Assembly (NCBI RefSeq): GCF_004684085.1
Contig: NZ_SRHZ01000075.1
Coordinates: 1 to 59,465, forward strand
DNA length: 59,465 nt
Source: Stenotrophomonas maltophilia
GTDB taxonomy: Bacteria > Pseudomonadota > Gammaproteobacteria > Xanthomonadales > Xanthomonadaceae
Direction: 5' to 3'
The notes beneath the pieces were generated by a model. The model was not told where the DNA came from. It did no database searches and saw nothing but the letters and a program-made list of their open reading frames with translations. This document shows positions 35,620 through 45,556 of the stretch, piece by piece; position 1 is the first letter of the stretch; each line of letters begins with the position of its first letter. The translations under genes and the position numbers were made by a program.

Positions 35620-38600
35620 ATGACCCTGTCCGATCCACGCCGCGCCCTGCTTCCGCTCGCCCTGGCCCTGGCCTGCGCGACTACCGCGATGCCGGTGCTG
35701 GCACAGGGACTGCAGACCTCGTTCGAGCCCGGCGAACCTGCCCCGTCGCAGGCCGCAGGTGCACTACAGGTCACGATCGGCAACGGCCCCGCGGCGCCTT
35801 ACGCCGCCAAGCGCAATGCGGGCTACAGCGGCCTGCACGCACTGCGCTACAGCAGCGAAGGCGGCAGCGCGCGGCGCGAGCTGTTCAAGGCGGACATGAC
35901 CATCGAGGCCGATACCACCCTGTCGTGGCTGGTGCTGCCGGAGATCGTCGGCAAGGACACCGTGGCCTCGACCTATGTGTCACTGGACCTGCTGCTGGAC
36001 GATGGCAGCCGCGTTTCGGCCGGCGCTGCGCGTGACCAGCATGGGGTGGCCCTCGGCGCACGCGCGCAGGGCGCGTCGAAGACGCTGTACCCGCAACAGT
36101 GGGCACGCAAGGCGGTGCGGCTGGGCGACGTGCCCGCGCTGAAGGGCCGCCGTGTAGTGGCAATCGAGCTGGAAGTGGCCAGTGCCGATGGTGCGGCGGT
36201 GTCCGGCTGGATCGACGATGTGCGCCTTGATGTGCAGCCACGCCCGCAACCGCAGCGCGTCTCCGACTGGGTGCTGACCACCCGTGGCACCCAGGCCAAC
36301 GGCACCTTCTCGCGTGGCAACAATTTTCCGGCCACGGCCGTGCCGCACGGCTTCAACTTCTGGACCCCGGTGACCGATGCCGGTGCGCTGAACTGGCTGT
36401 ACCGCTGGAACGAACAGAACGACGCGCAGAACCGACCGCAGCTGCAGGCGCTGGCCCTGGGCCACCAGCCCAGCCCGTGGATGGGCGACCGCCAGACCTT
36501 CCAGGTGATGCCCTCGGCCAGCCGCGGCGTACCCGATGCAGACCGCCGCAAGCGAGCGCTGTCGTTCGACCGCGCGCATGAAAGTGCGCGCCCATATCGC
36601 TACGACGTGCGCTTCGACAATGGCATCGCGGCCGCGATCGCACCGACCGACCATGCCGCCTTGTTCCGCTTCGACTTCCCCGAAGGCGGCGACGCCCATC
36701 TGTTGTTCGACAATGTCGATGGACGCGGCGGCCTGACCCTGGACGCTGCGACGCAGACGCTGTCCGGCTACACCGACACCCGCAGCGGCCTGTCCAACGG
36801 CGCCAGCCGCATGTACGTGGTGGCCAGCTTCGACAAGCCGTGGCGCAGCAGCGGCCACCTCGGCACCGGCCGCCCCACCGGCTACATCACGTTCGATGCC
36901 GGCAGCGATCGCCGGGTGAACATGCGCATCGCCACGTCATTGATTTCGGTGGAACAGGCACGGCACAACCTCGCACTGGAAATCGCTACCACCGACACGC
37001 TGGAAAGCGTGGCCGGCCGCGCCCAGGACGCGTGGGACGCGCGCCTGGCCCGCTTCGATATCGGCGATGCGAGCGACGACCAGAAGACCACGTTGTATTC
37101 CAGCCTGTACCGGCTGTTCCTCTACCCCAACTCAGGCCACGAGAACGTCGGCAACGCCGCGACGCCGGACTGGCGCTACGCCAACCAGGCCAGCGCCAGT
37201 GACGACAACACCGACGGCAACGCCACCCGCAGCTTTGCTGCCGTGCGCGACGGCAAGGTGTTCGTCAACAACGGCTTCTGGGACACCTTCCGCACCACCT
37301 GGCCCGCCTATGCGCTGTTCACTCCGCAGGATGCCGGGCAACTGGTGCAGGGCTTCATCGAGCAGTACCGCGCCGGCGGCTGGATCGCGCGCTGGTCGTC
37401 GCCGGGCTACGCCGACCTGATGGTCGGTACCAGCTCGGACGTGGCATTTGCAGATGCGTGGCTGAAAGGCATCGGCGGCTTCGATCCGGCCGAGGCCTAC
37501 GCCGCTGCGCTGAAGAACGCGACCGTGGTACCGCCGGATCGCCATGTCGGCCGCAAGGGCATGGACCGATCGACCTTCCGTGGGTACGCCAGCGCCGACG
37601 TGCACGAAGGCATGTCGTGGACGATGGAGGGCGCCCTCAACGATTTCGGCATCGCCAACATGGCCGAGGCACTGGCCAAGCGCGCGACCACCCCCACCAC
37701 GCGCGAGCGCTACAGCACCGAGGCCGACTACTTCCGCCATCGCGCCGCCAGTTACGCGACGATGTTCGACCCGGCCGCCGGCTTCTTCCAGGGCCGTCGT
37801 GCCGATGGTCGCTGGCGCGTGGACGCCAAGCACTACGACCCGCGCGTGTGGGGCCACGATTACACCGAATCCAATGGCTGGACCTTCGCCTTCACCGCCG
37901 CCCACGATGGCGAAGGCCTGGCAGCACTGTACGGTGGTCGCGACAAGCTGGCGGCGAAACTCGATACGTTCTTCGCCACCCCTGAAACCGCCGATGCAGC
38001 GCTGGCCGGCTCCTACGGCGGCACCATCCACGAGATGACCGAAGCGCGTGACGTGCGCATGGGCATGTACGCGCACAGCAATCAGCCGGCGCACCACATT
38101 CCATGGATGTACCTGTATGCCGGGCAGCCGTGGAAGACCCAGCAGCACGTGCGCGAGATCCTGTCGCGGCTGTATGTCGGCAGCGAGATCGGCCAGGGCT
38201 ATCCGGGTGACGAGGACAACGGCGAGACCTCGGCGTGGTACGTGCTTGCCTCGCTGGGCCTGTACCCGCTGCGGATGGGCGCGCCGGAGTACGTGATCGG
38301 CTCGCCAGCATTCCGGCACGCACGGGTGGAACTGCAGGGCGGTGCGGTGCTGACCGTGAACGCGGCCAACAACTCGCGTGAGAACGTCTACGTGCAATCG
38401 CTGAAGATCAACGGCACGCCGTGGACGAAGACCTGGGTGCCGCATGAGCTGATCGCCAAGGGCGCAACCCTGGACTTCGTGATGGGTCCGCGGCCGTCGC
38501 GCTGGGGCAGCGGCGTGGACGATGTGCCGCGCTCGTTGACCGCACGTGGCCAGCGGCCGCAGCTGCTGCATGATCTGTTGGGCAGCGGCGCCAAGGCAAC

Positions 38601-38964
38601 GCTGGCCGATGGTCGCGCCCTGCCCGCGCTGATCGATGACGATGCCACCACCACGGTGGGTCTGGGCGGTGGGGCCACCATTGCGCTGAGTGGCCTGGCC
38701 GACGGCACCCCGACGATGTACACGCTGACCAGTGGTGACGGCAGCATCCGCGGCGGCGAATGGGCATTGGAAGCACGCAACGGCAATGGCGACTGGACCG
38801 TGCTCGACCAGCGCAGCGGTGAAGACTTCGCGTCCGCCCGCCAGACCCGTCCGTTCCGCATCGCCAGACCTGGGCGCTACAGCGAGTATCGCCTGCGCCT
38901 GCTGGCACCAGGCCGGCTGCCGTTGGCGGAGATCGAACTGTTGGCGGCCAGCACCGTACAATGA
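35620..38964 (+). CDS. Secreted GH92 alpha-mannosidase
   Basis: A 1114-residue exported glycosidase. Signal peptide: DPRRALLPLALALACATTAM, cleaved near VLAQ. An N-terminal jelly-roll-like region (~30-220) is followed by the GH92 beta-sandwich and (alpha/alpha)6 barrel. Signatures include WDTFRTTWPAYALFTPQDAG, YAHSNQPAHHIPWMYLYAGQ and GYPGDEDNGETSAWYVLASL, which contain the conserved catalytic acid/base region and the Ca-binding residues. A C-terminal extension of ~150 residues (from about 960) looks like an extra beta-sandwich, perhaps carbohydrate-binding. GH92 enzymes remove alpha-mannose from N-glycans or yeast mannan. GGGAGA precedes the ATG. The stop overlaps the next gene (ATGA). Confidence 0.92.
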   Translation: MTLSDPRRALLPLALALACATTAMPVLAQGLQTSFEPGEPAPSQAAGALQVTIGNGPAAPYAAKRNAGYSGLHALRYSSEGGSARRELFKADMTIEADTTLSWLVLPEIVGKDTVASTYVSLDLLLDDGSRVSAGAARDQHGVALGARAQGASKTLYPQQWARKAVRLGDVPALKGRRVVAIELEVASADGAAVSGWIDDVRLDVQPRPQPQRVSDWVLTTRGTQANGTFSRGNNFPATAVPHGFNFWTPVTDAGALNWLYRWNEQNDAQNRPQLQALALGHQPSPWMGDRQTFQVMPSASRGVPDADRRKRALSFDRAHESARPYRYDVRFDNGIAAAIAPTDHAALFRFDFPEGGDAHLLFDNVDGRGGLTLDAATQTLSGYTDTRSGLSNGASRMYVVASFDKPWRSSGHLGTGRPTGYITFDAGSDRRVNMRIATSLISVEQARHNLALEIATTDTLESVAGRAQDAWDARLARFDIGDASDDQKTTLYSSLYRLFLYPNSGHENVGNAATPDWRYANQASASDDNTDGNATRSFAAVRDGKVFVNNGFWDTFRTTWPAYALFTPQDAGQLVQGFIEQYRAGGWIARWSSPGYADLMVGTSSDVAFADAWLKGIGGFDPAEAYAAALKNATVVPPDRHVGRKGMDRSTFRGYASADVHEGMSWTMEGALNDFGIANMAEALAKRATTPTTRERYSTEADYFRHRAASYATMFDPAAGFFQGRRADGRWRVDAKHYDPRVWGHDYTESNGWTFAFTAAHDGEGLAALYGGRDKLAAKLDTFFATPETADAALAGSYGGTIHEMTEARDVRMGMYAHSNQPAHHIPWMYLYAGQPWKTQQHVREILSRLYVGSEIGQGYPGDEDNGETSAWYVLASLGLYPLRMGAPEYVIGSPAFRHARVELQGGAVLTVNAANNSRENVYVQSLKINGTPWTKTWVPHELIAKGATLDFVMGPRPSRWGSGVDDVPRSLTARGQRPQLLHDLLGSGAKATLADGRALPALIDDDATTTVGLGGGATIALSGLADGTPTMYTLTSGDGSIRGGEWALEARNGNGDWTVLDQRSGEDFASARQTRPFRIARPGRYSEYRLRLLAPGRLPLAEIELLAASTVQ

Positions 38965-39704
38965 GCCCCATGCGCTACCGTCTGCTGCCTCTGGCCCTTG
39001 TTGCCCTGTCCTTCTCCAGCTTCGGCCAGACCCAGGCGTTCGATACGCAGCTGACCCGCGATGGCGTGACGCTGAACTACCAGGACGCCCATGGCACCCT
39101 GTCCGCGCCGCAGCGCAAGCGGGTGATCGATACGTTCTTCTTTGCCTACCTGCGCGAACGTGCGGACTTCCACCCGGCTGCACCGTCGATGGTGCGCATC
39201 GTGATCGATCCGGCCTACACCGGCATCGCCTTCGTCGGCGACAAGGACCAGGCCGCAACGATCACCATCAACCCTGGCTGGCTGGCACAGCATCCGAACG
39301 ACATCGACCTGGTCACCCACGAAGCGATGCACATCGTGCAGGGCTATCCAGGCTACGGCGACACGCGGGTGCCGGGCTGGCTGGTGGAAGGCATTGCCGA
39401 CTATGCGCGCGATCGCTATGGCATGGACAATTCCGCCGCCGGCTGGGCGCTGCCGGGCAAGGTCGAGAAGGGCCAGAACTTCGACAGCGGCTACCGGGTC
39501 ACCGGTGCCTTCCTGAAATGGGCGGAGAGCGAGCACCCGGGTCTGGTGCTGGCGCTGGACAAGGCCCTGCGCGATGGCCGCTACACGCCTGCGCTGTGGC
39601 AGAAGCAGACCGGCAAGGCGTTGCCGGCGCTGTGGACGCAGTATGCCAAGCCGCGTTCGGATGCACCGCCGCCGGCCCCGGCACGCCGCGGCAAGCGGCA
39701 CTGA
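38961..39704 (+). CDS. Secreted basic secretory protein-family putative metallopeptidase
   Basis: A 247-residue protein with a signal peptide (MRYRLLPLALVALSFSSFG, after an extra MSP) and the zinc-site motif HEAMH in DLVTHEAMHIVQGYPGYG, followed by PGWLVEGIADYARDRYG, a layout typical of plant basic secretory proteins and bacterial relatives (peptidase family of unknown substrate). It ends in a Pro/Arg-rich basic tail. The ATG overlaps the GH92 stop, so the two exported enzymes are translationally coupled. A second in-frame ATG at 38970 is equally possible. Confidence 0.85.
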   Translation: MSPMRYRLLPLALVALSFSSFGQTQAFDTQLTRDGVTLNYQDAHGTLSAPQRKRVIDTFFFAYLRERADFHPAAPSMVRIVIDPAYTGIAFVGDKDQAATITINPGWLAQHPNDIDLVTHEAMHIVQGYPGYGDTRVPGWLVEGIADYARDRYGMDNSAAGWALPGKVEKGQNFDSGYRVTGAFLKWAESEHPGLVLALDKALRDGRYTPALWQKQTGKALPALWTQYAKPRSDAPPPAPARRGKRH

Positions 39705-39723
39705 CCACCCACGCACTACACGT

Positions 39724-40044
39724 TCGCCGGGCGTGGCCCGGCACTAGCGTTGTCGCCTCAGCGCGACCGCACGAAACCTGCGTACAGCGCGAACAACTGC
39801 CGGAAATAACGACGCGTCACTCGATTGCGCATGGCACCCTCGCCCATGGAAAGTTGGTCGGGCCCAGGGCGGGAAGGCCGGTCCGGTTCCTTCCCACGGC
39901 CGGGCCGCGTGGGCGTATTGAGCCGTAACGGCGTTGCAGGGAAATGACCGCCGGACTGCAATTCATCGGGTAGCGCCGGGCCATGCCCGGCGGAATGCGA
40001 GAAGCGCCGCGCTGCGCGCTCGCCGGGCATGGCCCGGCGCTACC
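39724..40044. repeat. Three CGCCGGGCATGGCCCGGCG-type SMAG palindromes
   Basis: A single diverged element (39724-39749), then an inverted pair at 39970-39993 (leading GGTAGC) and 40021-40044 (trailing GCTACC). They fill much of the 417-base gap between the metallopeptidase-like gene and maeB; I see no gene in it. Confidence 0.8.
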
Positions 40045-40070
40045 CGATCCGGTTTCCGCTGCGCGGAAAC

Positions 40071-40098
40071 AGAAACGCGCCCCGTGGGGCGCGTTTCT
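40071..40098 (-). terminator. Terminator hairpin of maeB
   Basis: A perfect 13-bp stem, AGAAACGCGCCCC / GGGGCGCGTTTCT with a two-base loop, ends 23 bases past the maeB stop. The T-rich ends of the stem (TTTCT) provide the tail. It could act in both directions. Confidence 0.75.
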
Positions 40099-40121
40099 GC
40101 AGCTGTCGCTGGAAAGAAGGC

Positions 40122-42413
40122 TTATGCCTTCTTTTCCGCTTCGATCTGCTTGCGGATCTGCGCATCCACCGCCGCAATGGCGGTCATGTTCAGGATCCGG
40201 CGCGAGGTCGCGCTGGTGGTCAGGATGTGCACCGGCTTGTTCACGCCCATCAGGATCGGGCCGATCGCCACGCCGTCGGTGAACACGCGCACCAGGTTGT
40301 AGGCGATGTTGGCCGCTTCCAGGTTCGGCAGCACGAACAGGTTGGCGCGGCCCTGCAGGGTCGAGCCCGGCAGCAGCTTCTGGCGCAGCGCCTCATCCCA
40401 TGCGGTGTCGCCCTGCATCTCGCCGTCCACGTTCAGACGCGGGTTGCGCTTGAGCAGCAGCTCACGCACCTGGCGCATCTTCAGCGCATCCTTCGAGTCG
40501 TGGCTGCCGAAGTTGGAGTGCGACAGCAGCGCGACCTTCGGTTCCACGCCGAACAGCTTCATGCGGTAGGCGGCCTGCAGGGTCGCTTCGCACAGCTGCT
40601 CGGCCGTCGGATCTTCCTGCACATGGGTGTCGACGAAGAAGAACACACCCTGCTGGTTGATCACGCCGGTCATCGCCGAGGTCGAGGTGACCTTCGGCTC
40701 CAGCGGCAGCACGCTGCGCACGTAACCCAGCTTCTTGTGGAAGCGGCCGACGATGCCGGTCAGCATCGCATCGGCTTCGCCACGGGCCACCATCACCGCC
40801 GCGATCAGGGTCGGGCGCGAACGCATCAGGTTCTTGGCCGCGGCCACGGTGACGCCACGACGGCCGGTCAGGCCGTGGTAGTACTGCCAGTACTCGTTGA
40901 AGCGCGGGTCATCATTGATGTTGGTGACTTCAATGTTCTCGCCGATCTTCAGGCGCAGGCCGAGGCGTTCGATGCGCGACTCGATCACTTCCGGGCGACC
41001 GATCAGGATCGGATGCGCCAGGCCGTCGTCGACCACGTTCTGCACGGCCTGCAGCACCACTTCTTCTTCGCCTTCGGCATAGACCACGCGCTGCTTGTCG
41101 CTGCGCGCGCGATCGTAGACCGGCTTCATCATCAGGCTGGTGCGATAGACGAACTGAGCCAGCTTGTCGCGGTAGGCGCCCATGTCGGCGATCGGACGAG
41201 CGGCGACGCCCGAATCCATCGCGGCCTGGGCCACCGCAGCCGACAGCTCCACCAGCAGGCGGCGGTCGAACGGGCGCGGGATCAGGTATTCACGGCCGAA
41301 GCTCGGGGTCTCGCCGCCATAGGCCGAGCCCATGTCGGTGGCGGCGCGACGTGCCAGCGCAGCGATGGCACGCACGCAGGCGATCTTCATTTCCTCGTTG
41401 ATCGCAGTGGCGCCCACGTCCAGCGCACCGCGGAACAGGTACGGGAAGCACAGCACGTTGTTGACCTGGTTCGGGTAGTCCGAACGGCCGGTGCCGATGA
41501 TCGCGTCCGGACGGGCGGCGCGCGCCAGTTCCGGCATGATTTCCGGGGTCGGGTTGGCCAGCGCGAAGATCACCGGGTCCGGCGCCATCGTCTTGACCAT
41601 GTCCGCGGTCAGGATGCCCGGTGCCGACAGGCCCAGGAAGATGTCCGCGCCGTCGACGATCTCGGCCAGCGTGCGCTTGTCGGTATCGCGCGCGTAGCGC
41701 TGCTTTTCCGGGTCCAGGTCGGTACGGCCGGTATGGATCACGCCCTCGCGGTCGAAGGCCAGGATGTTCTCCGGCTTCAGGCCCAGCTGCACCAGCATGT
41801 TCACGCAGGAAATGCCGGCCGCGCCCATGCCCGTGGTCGCCAGCTTCACTTCCTCGATCTTCTTGCCGGTGATCGCCATGGCGTTCAGCACGGCGGCACC
41901 GACGATGATCGCGGTGCCGTGCTGGTCGTCATGGAACACCGGAATCTTCATGCGCTCGCGCAGCTTGCGCTCGACCACGAAGCATTCCGGCGCCTTGATG
42001 TCTTCCAGGTTGATGCCGCCGAAGGTCGGCTCCAGCGAGGCGATGATGTCGACCAGCTTGTCCGGGTCGGTCTCGTCGACTTCGATGTCGAACACATCGA
42101 TGCCGGCGAACTTCTGGAACAGCACGCCCTTGCCTTCCATCACCGGCTTGCCGGCCAGTGCGCCGATGTTGCCCAGGCCCAGCACCGCGGTGCCGTTGGA
42201 GATCACCGCCACCAGGTTGCCGCGGGCGGTCAGCTCGCTGGCCTGCTGCGGGTCGGCCTTGATCGCTTCACAGGCGTATGCCACGCCCGGCGAATACGCC
42301 AGCGACAGGTCGCGCTGGGTCAGCATGGGCTTGGTTGCGGAAACCTTGATCTTTCCCGGCGGGGACATCCGGTGGTAATCGAGGGCGGCCTGTTTGAAAT
42401 CTTCGTTGGACAT
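40122..42413 (-). CDS. maeB: NADP-dependent malic enzyme, MaeB type
   Basis: Oxidative decarboxylation of malate to pyruvate with NADPH. The 763-residue product has the bacterial hybrid layout: malic-enzyme domain (about 1-420) with Tyr40 in [12 protein letters not shown] and Lys95 in [23 protein letters not shown], and the NADP-binding [15 protein letters not shown]; then a phosphotransacetylase-like domain (about 430-763) that in related enzymes regulates through acetyl-CoA. Its position beside dctA fits use of C4-dicarboxylates as carbon source. It has its own terminator, and a separate terminator lies upstream, so it is probably monocistronic. Confidence 0.96.
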   Translation of the reverse strand: MSNEDFKQAALDYHRMSPPGKIKVSATKPMLTQRDLSLAYSPGVAYACEAIKADPQQASELTARGNLVAVISNGTAVLGLGNIGALAGKPVMEGKGVLFQKFAGIDVFDIEVDETDPDKLVDIIASLEPTFGGINLEDIKAPECFVVERKLRERMKIPVFHDDQHGTAIIVGAAVLNAMAITGKKIEEVKLATTGMGAAGISCVNMLVQLGLKPENILAFDREGVIHTGRTDLDPEKQRYARDTDKRTLAEIVDGADIFLGLSAPGILTADMVKTMAPDPVIFALANPTPEIMPELARAARPDAIIGTGRSDYPNQVNNVLCFPYLFRGALDVGATAINEEMKIACVRAIAALARRAATDMGSAYGGETPSFGREYLIPRPFDRRLLVELSAAVAQAAMDSGVAARPIADMGAYRDKLAQFVYRTSLMMKPVYDRARSDKQRVVYAEGEEEVVLQAVQNVVDDGLAHPILIGRPEVIESRIERLGLRLKIGENIEVTNINDDPRFNEYWQYYHGLTGRRGVTVAAAKNLMRSRPTLIAAVMVARGEADAMLTGIVGRFHKKLGYVRSVLPLEPKVTSTSAMTGVINQQGVFFFVDTHVQEDPTAEQLCEATLQAAYRMKLFGVEPKVALLSHSNFGSHDSKDALKMRQVRELLLKRNPRLNVDGEMQGDTAWDEALRQKLLPGSTLQGRANLFVLPNLEAANIAYNLVRVFTDGVAIGPILMGVNKPVHILTTSATSRRILNMTAIAAVDAQIRKQIEAEKKA

Positions 42414-42592
42414 CGATGTGGGTTACATGAATGGGCAGAAGGGACAGGGGATCATACCCCCGTTGGAGCGCTCGGACCTGTCGCTACCCTGTCGCAGTCA
42501 TGCTGCGACCGCACAATTCCGGGGCGTATGCGACGGTCTGAAGAGGCCAGCTTCGGTGCTGGCCATGACAGCTTTGGGACGCTTTGAAACGC

Positions 42593-42627
42593 TGCGGGGC
42601 CGTACCACTGTCGTGATCGGCCCCGCA
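42593..42627 (-). terminator. Hairpin downstream of dctA
   Basis: TGCGGGGCCG (42593-42602) pairs with CGGCCCCGCA (42618-42627), with a smaller dyad in the loop. It begins 17 bases after the dctA stop. No U-tract is present on either side. Confidence 0.6.
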
Positions 42628-42643
42628 GTACCACACACCTGGA

Positions 42644-43987
42644 TCAGCCCTTGGCCGGCAGTGCCTCGGGCACCACGTCGATCGGCGGCGGCAGCTCGCT
42701 CTCGCGACCGTCCAGCGCCAGCTGCAGGCGGTTGCGGTCCAGCGCGCCTTCCCAGCGCGACACCACCACGGTGGCCACCGCATTGCCGATGAAGTTGGTC
42801 AGCGAGCGGCATTCGCTCATGAAGCGGTCCACGCCGAGGATCAGTGCCATGCCGGCCACCGGCACCTCCGGCACCACCGCCAGGGTGGCGGCCAGGGTGA
42901 TGAAGCCGGCACCGGTGACACCGGCCGCGCCCTTGGAGCTGAGCATGGCAACCAGCAGCAGGGCGATCTGGTGGCCCAGGGTCAATTCGGTGTTGGTGGC
43001 CTGGGCGATGAACAGCGCGGCCAGGGTCATGTAGATGTTGGTGCCGTCCAGGTTGAACGAGTAGCCGGTGGGGACCACCAGGCCCACCACCGACTTGCTG
43101 CAGCCGGCGCGTTCCATCTTCTCCATCAGCGACGGCAGCGCCGACTCCGACGACGAGGTGCCCAGCACCAGCAGCAGTTCGGCCTTCAGGTAGCGCGCCA
43201 GCTTGAACACCGAGAACCCGCACAGGCGGCAGACCACGCCCAGGATCACGGCAACGAACAGGAACGCGGTGAGGTAGAACGAGCCCACCAGCCAGGCCAG
43301 GTTGACCAGCGAACCCACGCCGTACTTGCCGATGGTGAAGGCGATCGCACCGAAAGCACCGATCGGCGCGGCCTTCATCAGGATGTGCACCAGCTTGAAC
43401 ACCGGGGCGACCAGCGCCTCCAGGAAGTTCAGGATCGGCTTGCCCTTCTCACCCACCGATGCCAACGCAATGCCGAACAGCACGGCCACGAACAGCACCT
43501 GCAGGATGTTGCCATCCACGAACGCGCTGAGCAGCGTCTTCGGGATGATGTCCATCAGGAAGCCGACCAGGGTCAGGTCATGCGACTTCTCGACGTAGCT
43601 GTGCACCGCGGTCTGGTCCAGCTCGGCCGGGTTGATGTTCATGCCGGCGCCGGGCTGCACCACGTGCGCCACGATCATGCCGACGATCAGTGCCAGCGTG
43701 GAGAAGAACAGGAAGTACGCCATCGCCTTGGCGAACACACGGCCCACCGTGCGCAGATGGGTCATGCTGGCGATGCCGGTGACGATCGTCAGGAAGATCA
43801 CCGGCGCGATGATCATCTTCACCAGGTTGATGAAGGCATCGCCGAGCGGCTTCATTTTCTCGCCGACCAGCGGTTCGTAGTGGCCGAGGATGGCGCCCAG
43901 GACGATCGCCACGATCACCTGGAAGTACAGCTGGCGATAGATCGGCAACGGCTTTGCAGGCACCGGTGCTGCGGTCGGGATGTGCAT
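42644..43987 (-). CDS. dctA: C4-dicarboxylate:cation symporter
   Basis: Imports succinate, fumarate and malate with protons or sodium. The 447-residue protein is a DAACS-family transporter with eight membrane helices and two re-entrant loops. Signatures are [39 protein letters not shown] and [20 protein letters not shown]. It is divergent from an OprO/P-type porin and near a sensor kinase whose sensor domain resembles DctB, so dicarboxylate-responsive control is likely. Confidence 0.96.
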   Translation of the reverse strand: MHIPTAAPVPAKPLPIYRQLYFQVIVAIVLGAILGHYEPLVGEKMKPLGDAFINLVKMIIAPVIFLTIVTGIASMTHLRTVGRVFAKAMAYFLFFSTLALIVGMIVAHVVQPGAGMNINPAELDQTAVHSYVEKSHDLTLVGFLMDIIPKTLLSAFVDGNILQVLFVAVLFGIALASVGEKGKPILNFLEALVAPVFKLVHILMKAAPIGAFGAIAFTIGKYGVGSLVNLAWLVGSFYLTAFLFVAVILGVVCRLCGFSVFKLARYLKAELLLVLGTSSSESALPSLMEKMERAGCSKSVVGLVVPTGYSFNLDGTNIYMTLAALFIAQATNTELTLGHQIALLLVAMLSSKGAAGVTGAGFITLAATLAVVPEVPVAGMALILGVDRFMSECRSLTNFIGNAVATVVVSRWEGALDRNRLQLALDGRESELPPPIDVVPEALPAKG

Positions 43988-44320
43988 GGCGGACTCCGGA
44001 AGGGGCGTTTTTCAGGCACGTACGGCCCCGGGACAGCACGGGAACCGTTACCGTGGAAACTGATCGTCGGCCCTGTGCAGCACGCACAGGGGGTGCGACC
44101 AATGGACGCCTTTGTACGCGCCAGGCACGCCGGCGCAGATAACCTATTGGTACTAGCCCCCCGGTTCAGGTGGCGGTGGTGCCTACACTGGCGCCGCACC
44201 GCCCGATCACGGGGAGGCCGGTGGCCCGAGCTGAACGGCCGGGCGCGTCATTGCGAAAGTTCCGGCCCTTGCGGCCGTTGTTGTCCTGTCCACACGCAAT
44301 CTGAGAGAGCCGCACCCATC
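43988..44320. other. dctA/porin divergent control region
   Basis: A 333-base gap with no ORF. It must hold the two promoters. GTGCAGCACGCAC (44076-44088) and AACCTATTGGTACTAG (44142-44157) stand out from the surrounding GC-rich sequence, but I could not fix a -35/-10 pair or a clear sigma-54 site. Confidence 0.4.
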
Positions 44321-45490
44321 ATGCGCCCGATTCCCACCTTGCTGGCCCTGTCGCTGGCCGCGCTTCCCGCCTTCGCTTCGGCTGCCGATTTCGACAACTG
44401 GCCGACCAAGTACGCCTTCGGCGACGGCACCGAGTTGGCCGCTACCGCCAACATCGCCTACGACTACAACGATTTTTCCTCGGGCAGCGGCCTTGAGGAC
44501 GATGACGCCGTGCGCCGCAAGGAGTTCGGCGCGACGCTGAAGAAGAAGGGCGTCTACGACGCGATGGTCTACTACGACTTCCAGTCCGATACCTGGCTGG
44601 ACGTGTTCGTGCGCTTCGAGAGCAAGGCCTTCTTCGGCCGCGACATCGGCCGCTTCCGCTTCGGCTACATGAAGACCCCGGTCGGCCTGGACGCGAACAC
44701 GTCTTCGCGCGCCGGCAGCTTCCTGGAGACCGCACTGCCCGTGCAGGCCTTCTACGCCGGCCGCCGCACGGGTGTGGAATGGGTGCTGGAGCGCCCGCAG
44801 TACCTGCTGCAGGCCGGCGCCTATGGCGGCAAGGACCTGCAGGGTGACAACCCCGGCACCACCCAGGCGGTGCGTGCGGTGTGGACCCCGGTGAAGGCAC
44901 CCGGTGACGTGATCCACCTGGGCCTGGCCTATTCGCAGGAAAATCCGCGTGGTTACAGCGATGGCCGCGACGTCCACCACGAAGCCAGCGCACGCCTGCG
45001 TGCCCGCCCGGAAGCCGGCCTGACCGATATCCGCTTCGTCGATTCCGGCGCGCTGGTCACCGCCGACCAGATCCGCCGCACCGGCCTGGAAGGCATCTGG
45101 ATCCGCGGCCCGTTCTCGCTGCAGGCCGAAGCCCTGCGCGCCACGGTCACCCGCAATGACGGCAAGCCCGACTACACCGGCAGCGGCCAGTACGCGATGG
45201 CCAGCTGGGTGTTGACCGGTGAATCGCGCCCGTACAACGCCGGTGCGGTGGCCAACATCAAGCCGGCCCACGACTACGGCGCAGTGGAACTGGTGGCCCG
45301 CTACAGCCGCCTCGACCTCGACGACGGCAGCATCCTCGGCGGCCGCCAGCATGACCTCACCCTGGGTGCGAACTGGTACCTGACCAGCCACTTCAAGTTC
45401 CAGGCCAACTACGTCAAGGTCGACGCCAGCCGTCGCGGTGTGCACAGCACGCCGGAGATCTTCGAACTGCGCGCGCAGATGCACTTCTGA
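44321..45490 (+). CDS. OprO/OprP-type outer-membrane porin (1)
   Basis: A 389-residue beta-barrel protein. Signal peptide RPIPTLLALSLAALPAFASA, mature start ADFDNWPT. The body has the alternating polar and aromatic pattern of 16-18 strands, with RRKEFGATLKKKGVYDAMVY, FFGRDIGRFRFGYMKTPVGL and the terminal aromatic residue in LRAQMHF expected for Bam-dependent insertion. Family members include phosphate channels, but linkage to dctA suggests a dicarboxylate-permeable pore here. It is followed 66 bases later by a sensor kinase on the same strand. Confidence 0.88.
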   Translation: MRPIPTLLALSLAALPAFASAADFDNWPTKYAFGDGTELAATANIAYDYNDFSSGSGLEDDDAVRRKEFGATLKKKGVYDAMVYYDFQSDTWLDVFVRFESKAFFGRDIGRFRFGYMKTPVGLDANTSSRAGSFLETALPVQAFYAGRRTGVEWVLERPQYLLQAGAYGGKDLQGDNPGTTQAVRAVWTPVKAPGDVIHLGLAYSQENPRGYSDGRDVHHEASARLRARPEAGLTDIRFVDSGALVTADQIRRTGLEGIWIRGPFSLQAEALRATVTRNDGKPDYTGSGQYAMASWVLTGESRPYNAGAVANIKPAHDYGAVELVARYSRLDLDDGSILGGRQHDLTLGANWYLTSHFKFQANYVKVDASRRGVHSTPEIFELRAQMHF

Positions 45491-45556
45491 CCCCTTCCAC
45501 GTCAGACCCCGGCGGGCGTGCACGCCACGCCCGCCGGCCCTGCGTAGACTGCCGCC

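Noticed and set aside
43988..44320. Sigma-54 promoter for dctA or the porin
   Set aside because: GGCACG with a GC twelve-spaced partner occurs near 44124, but the -12 element TTGC is missing, so I do not call it.
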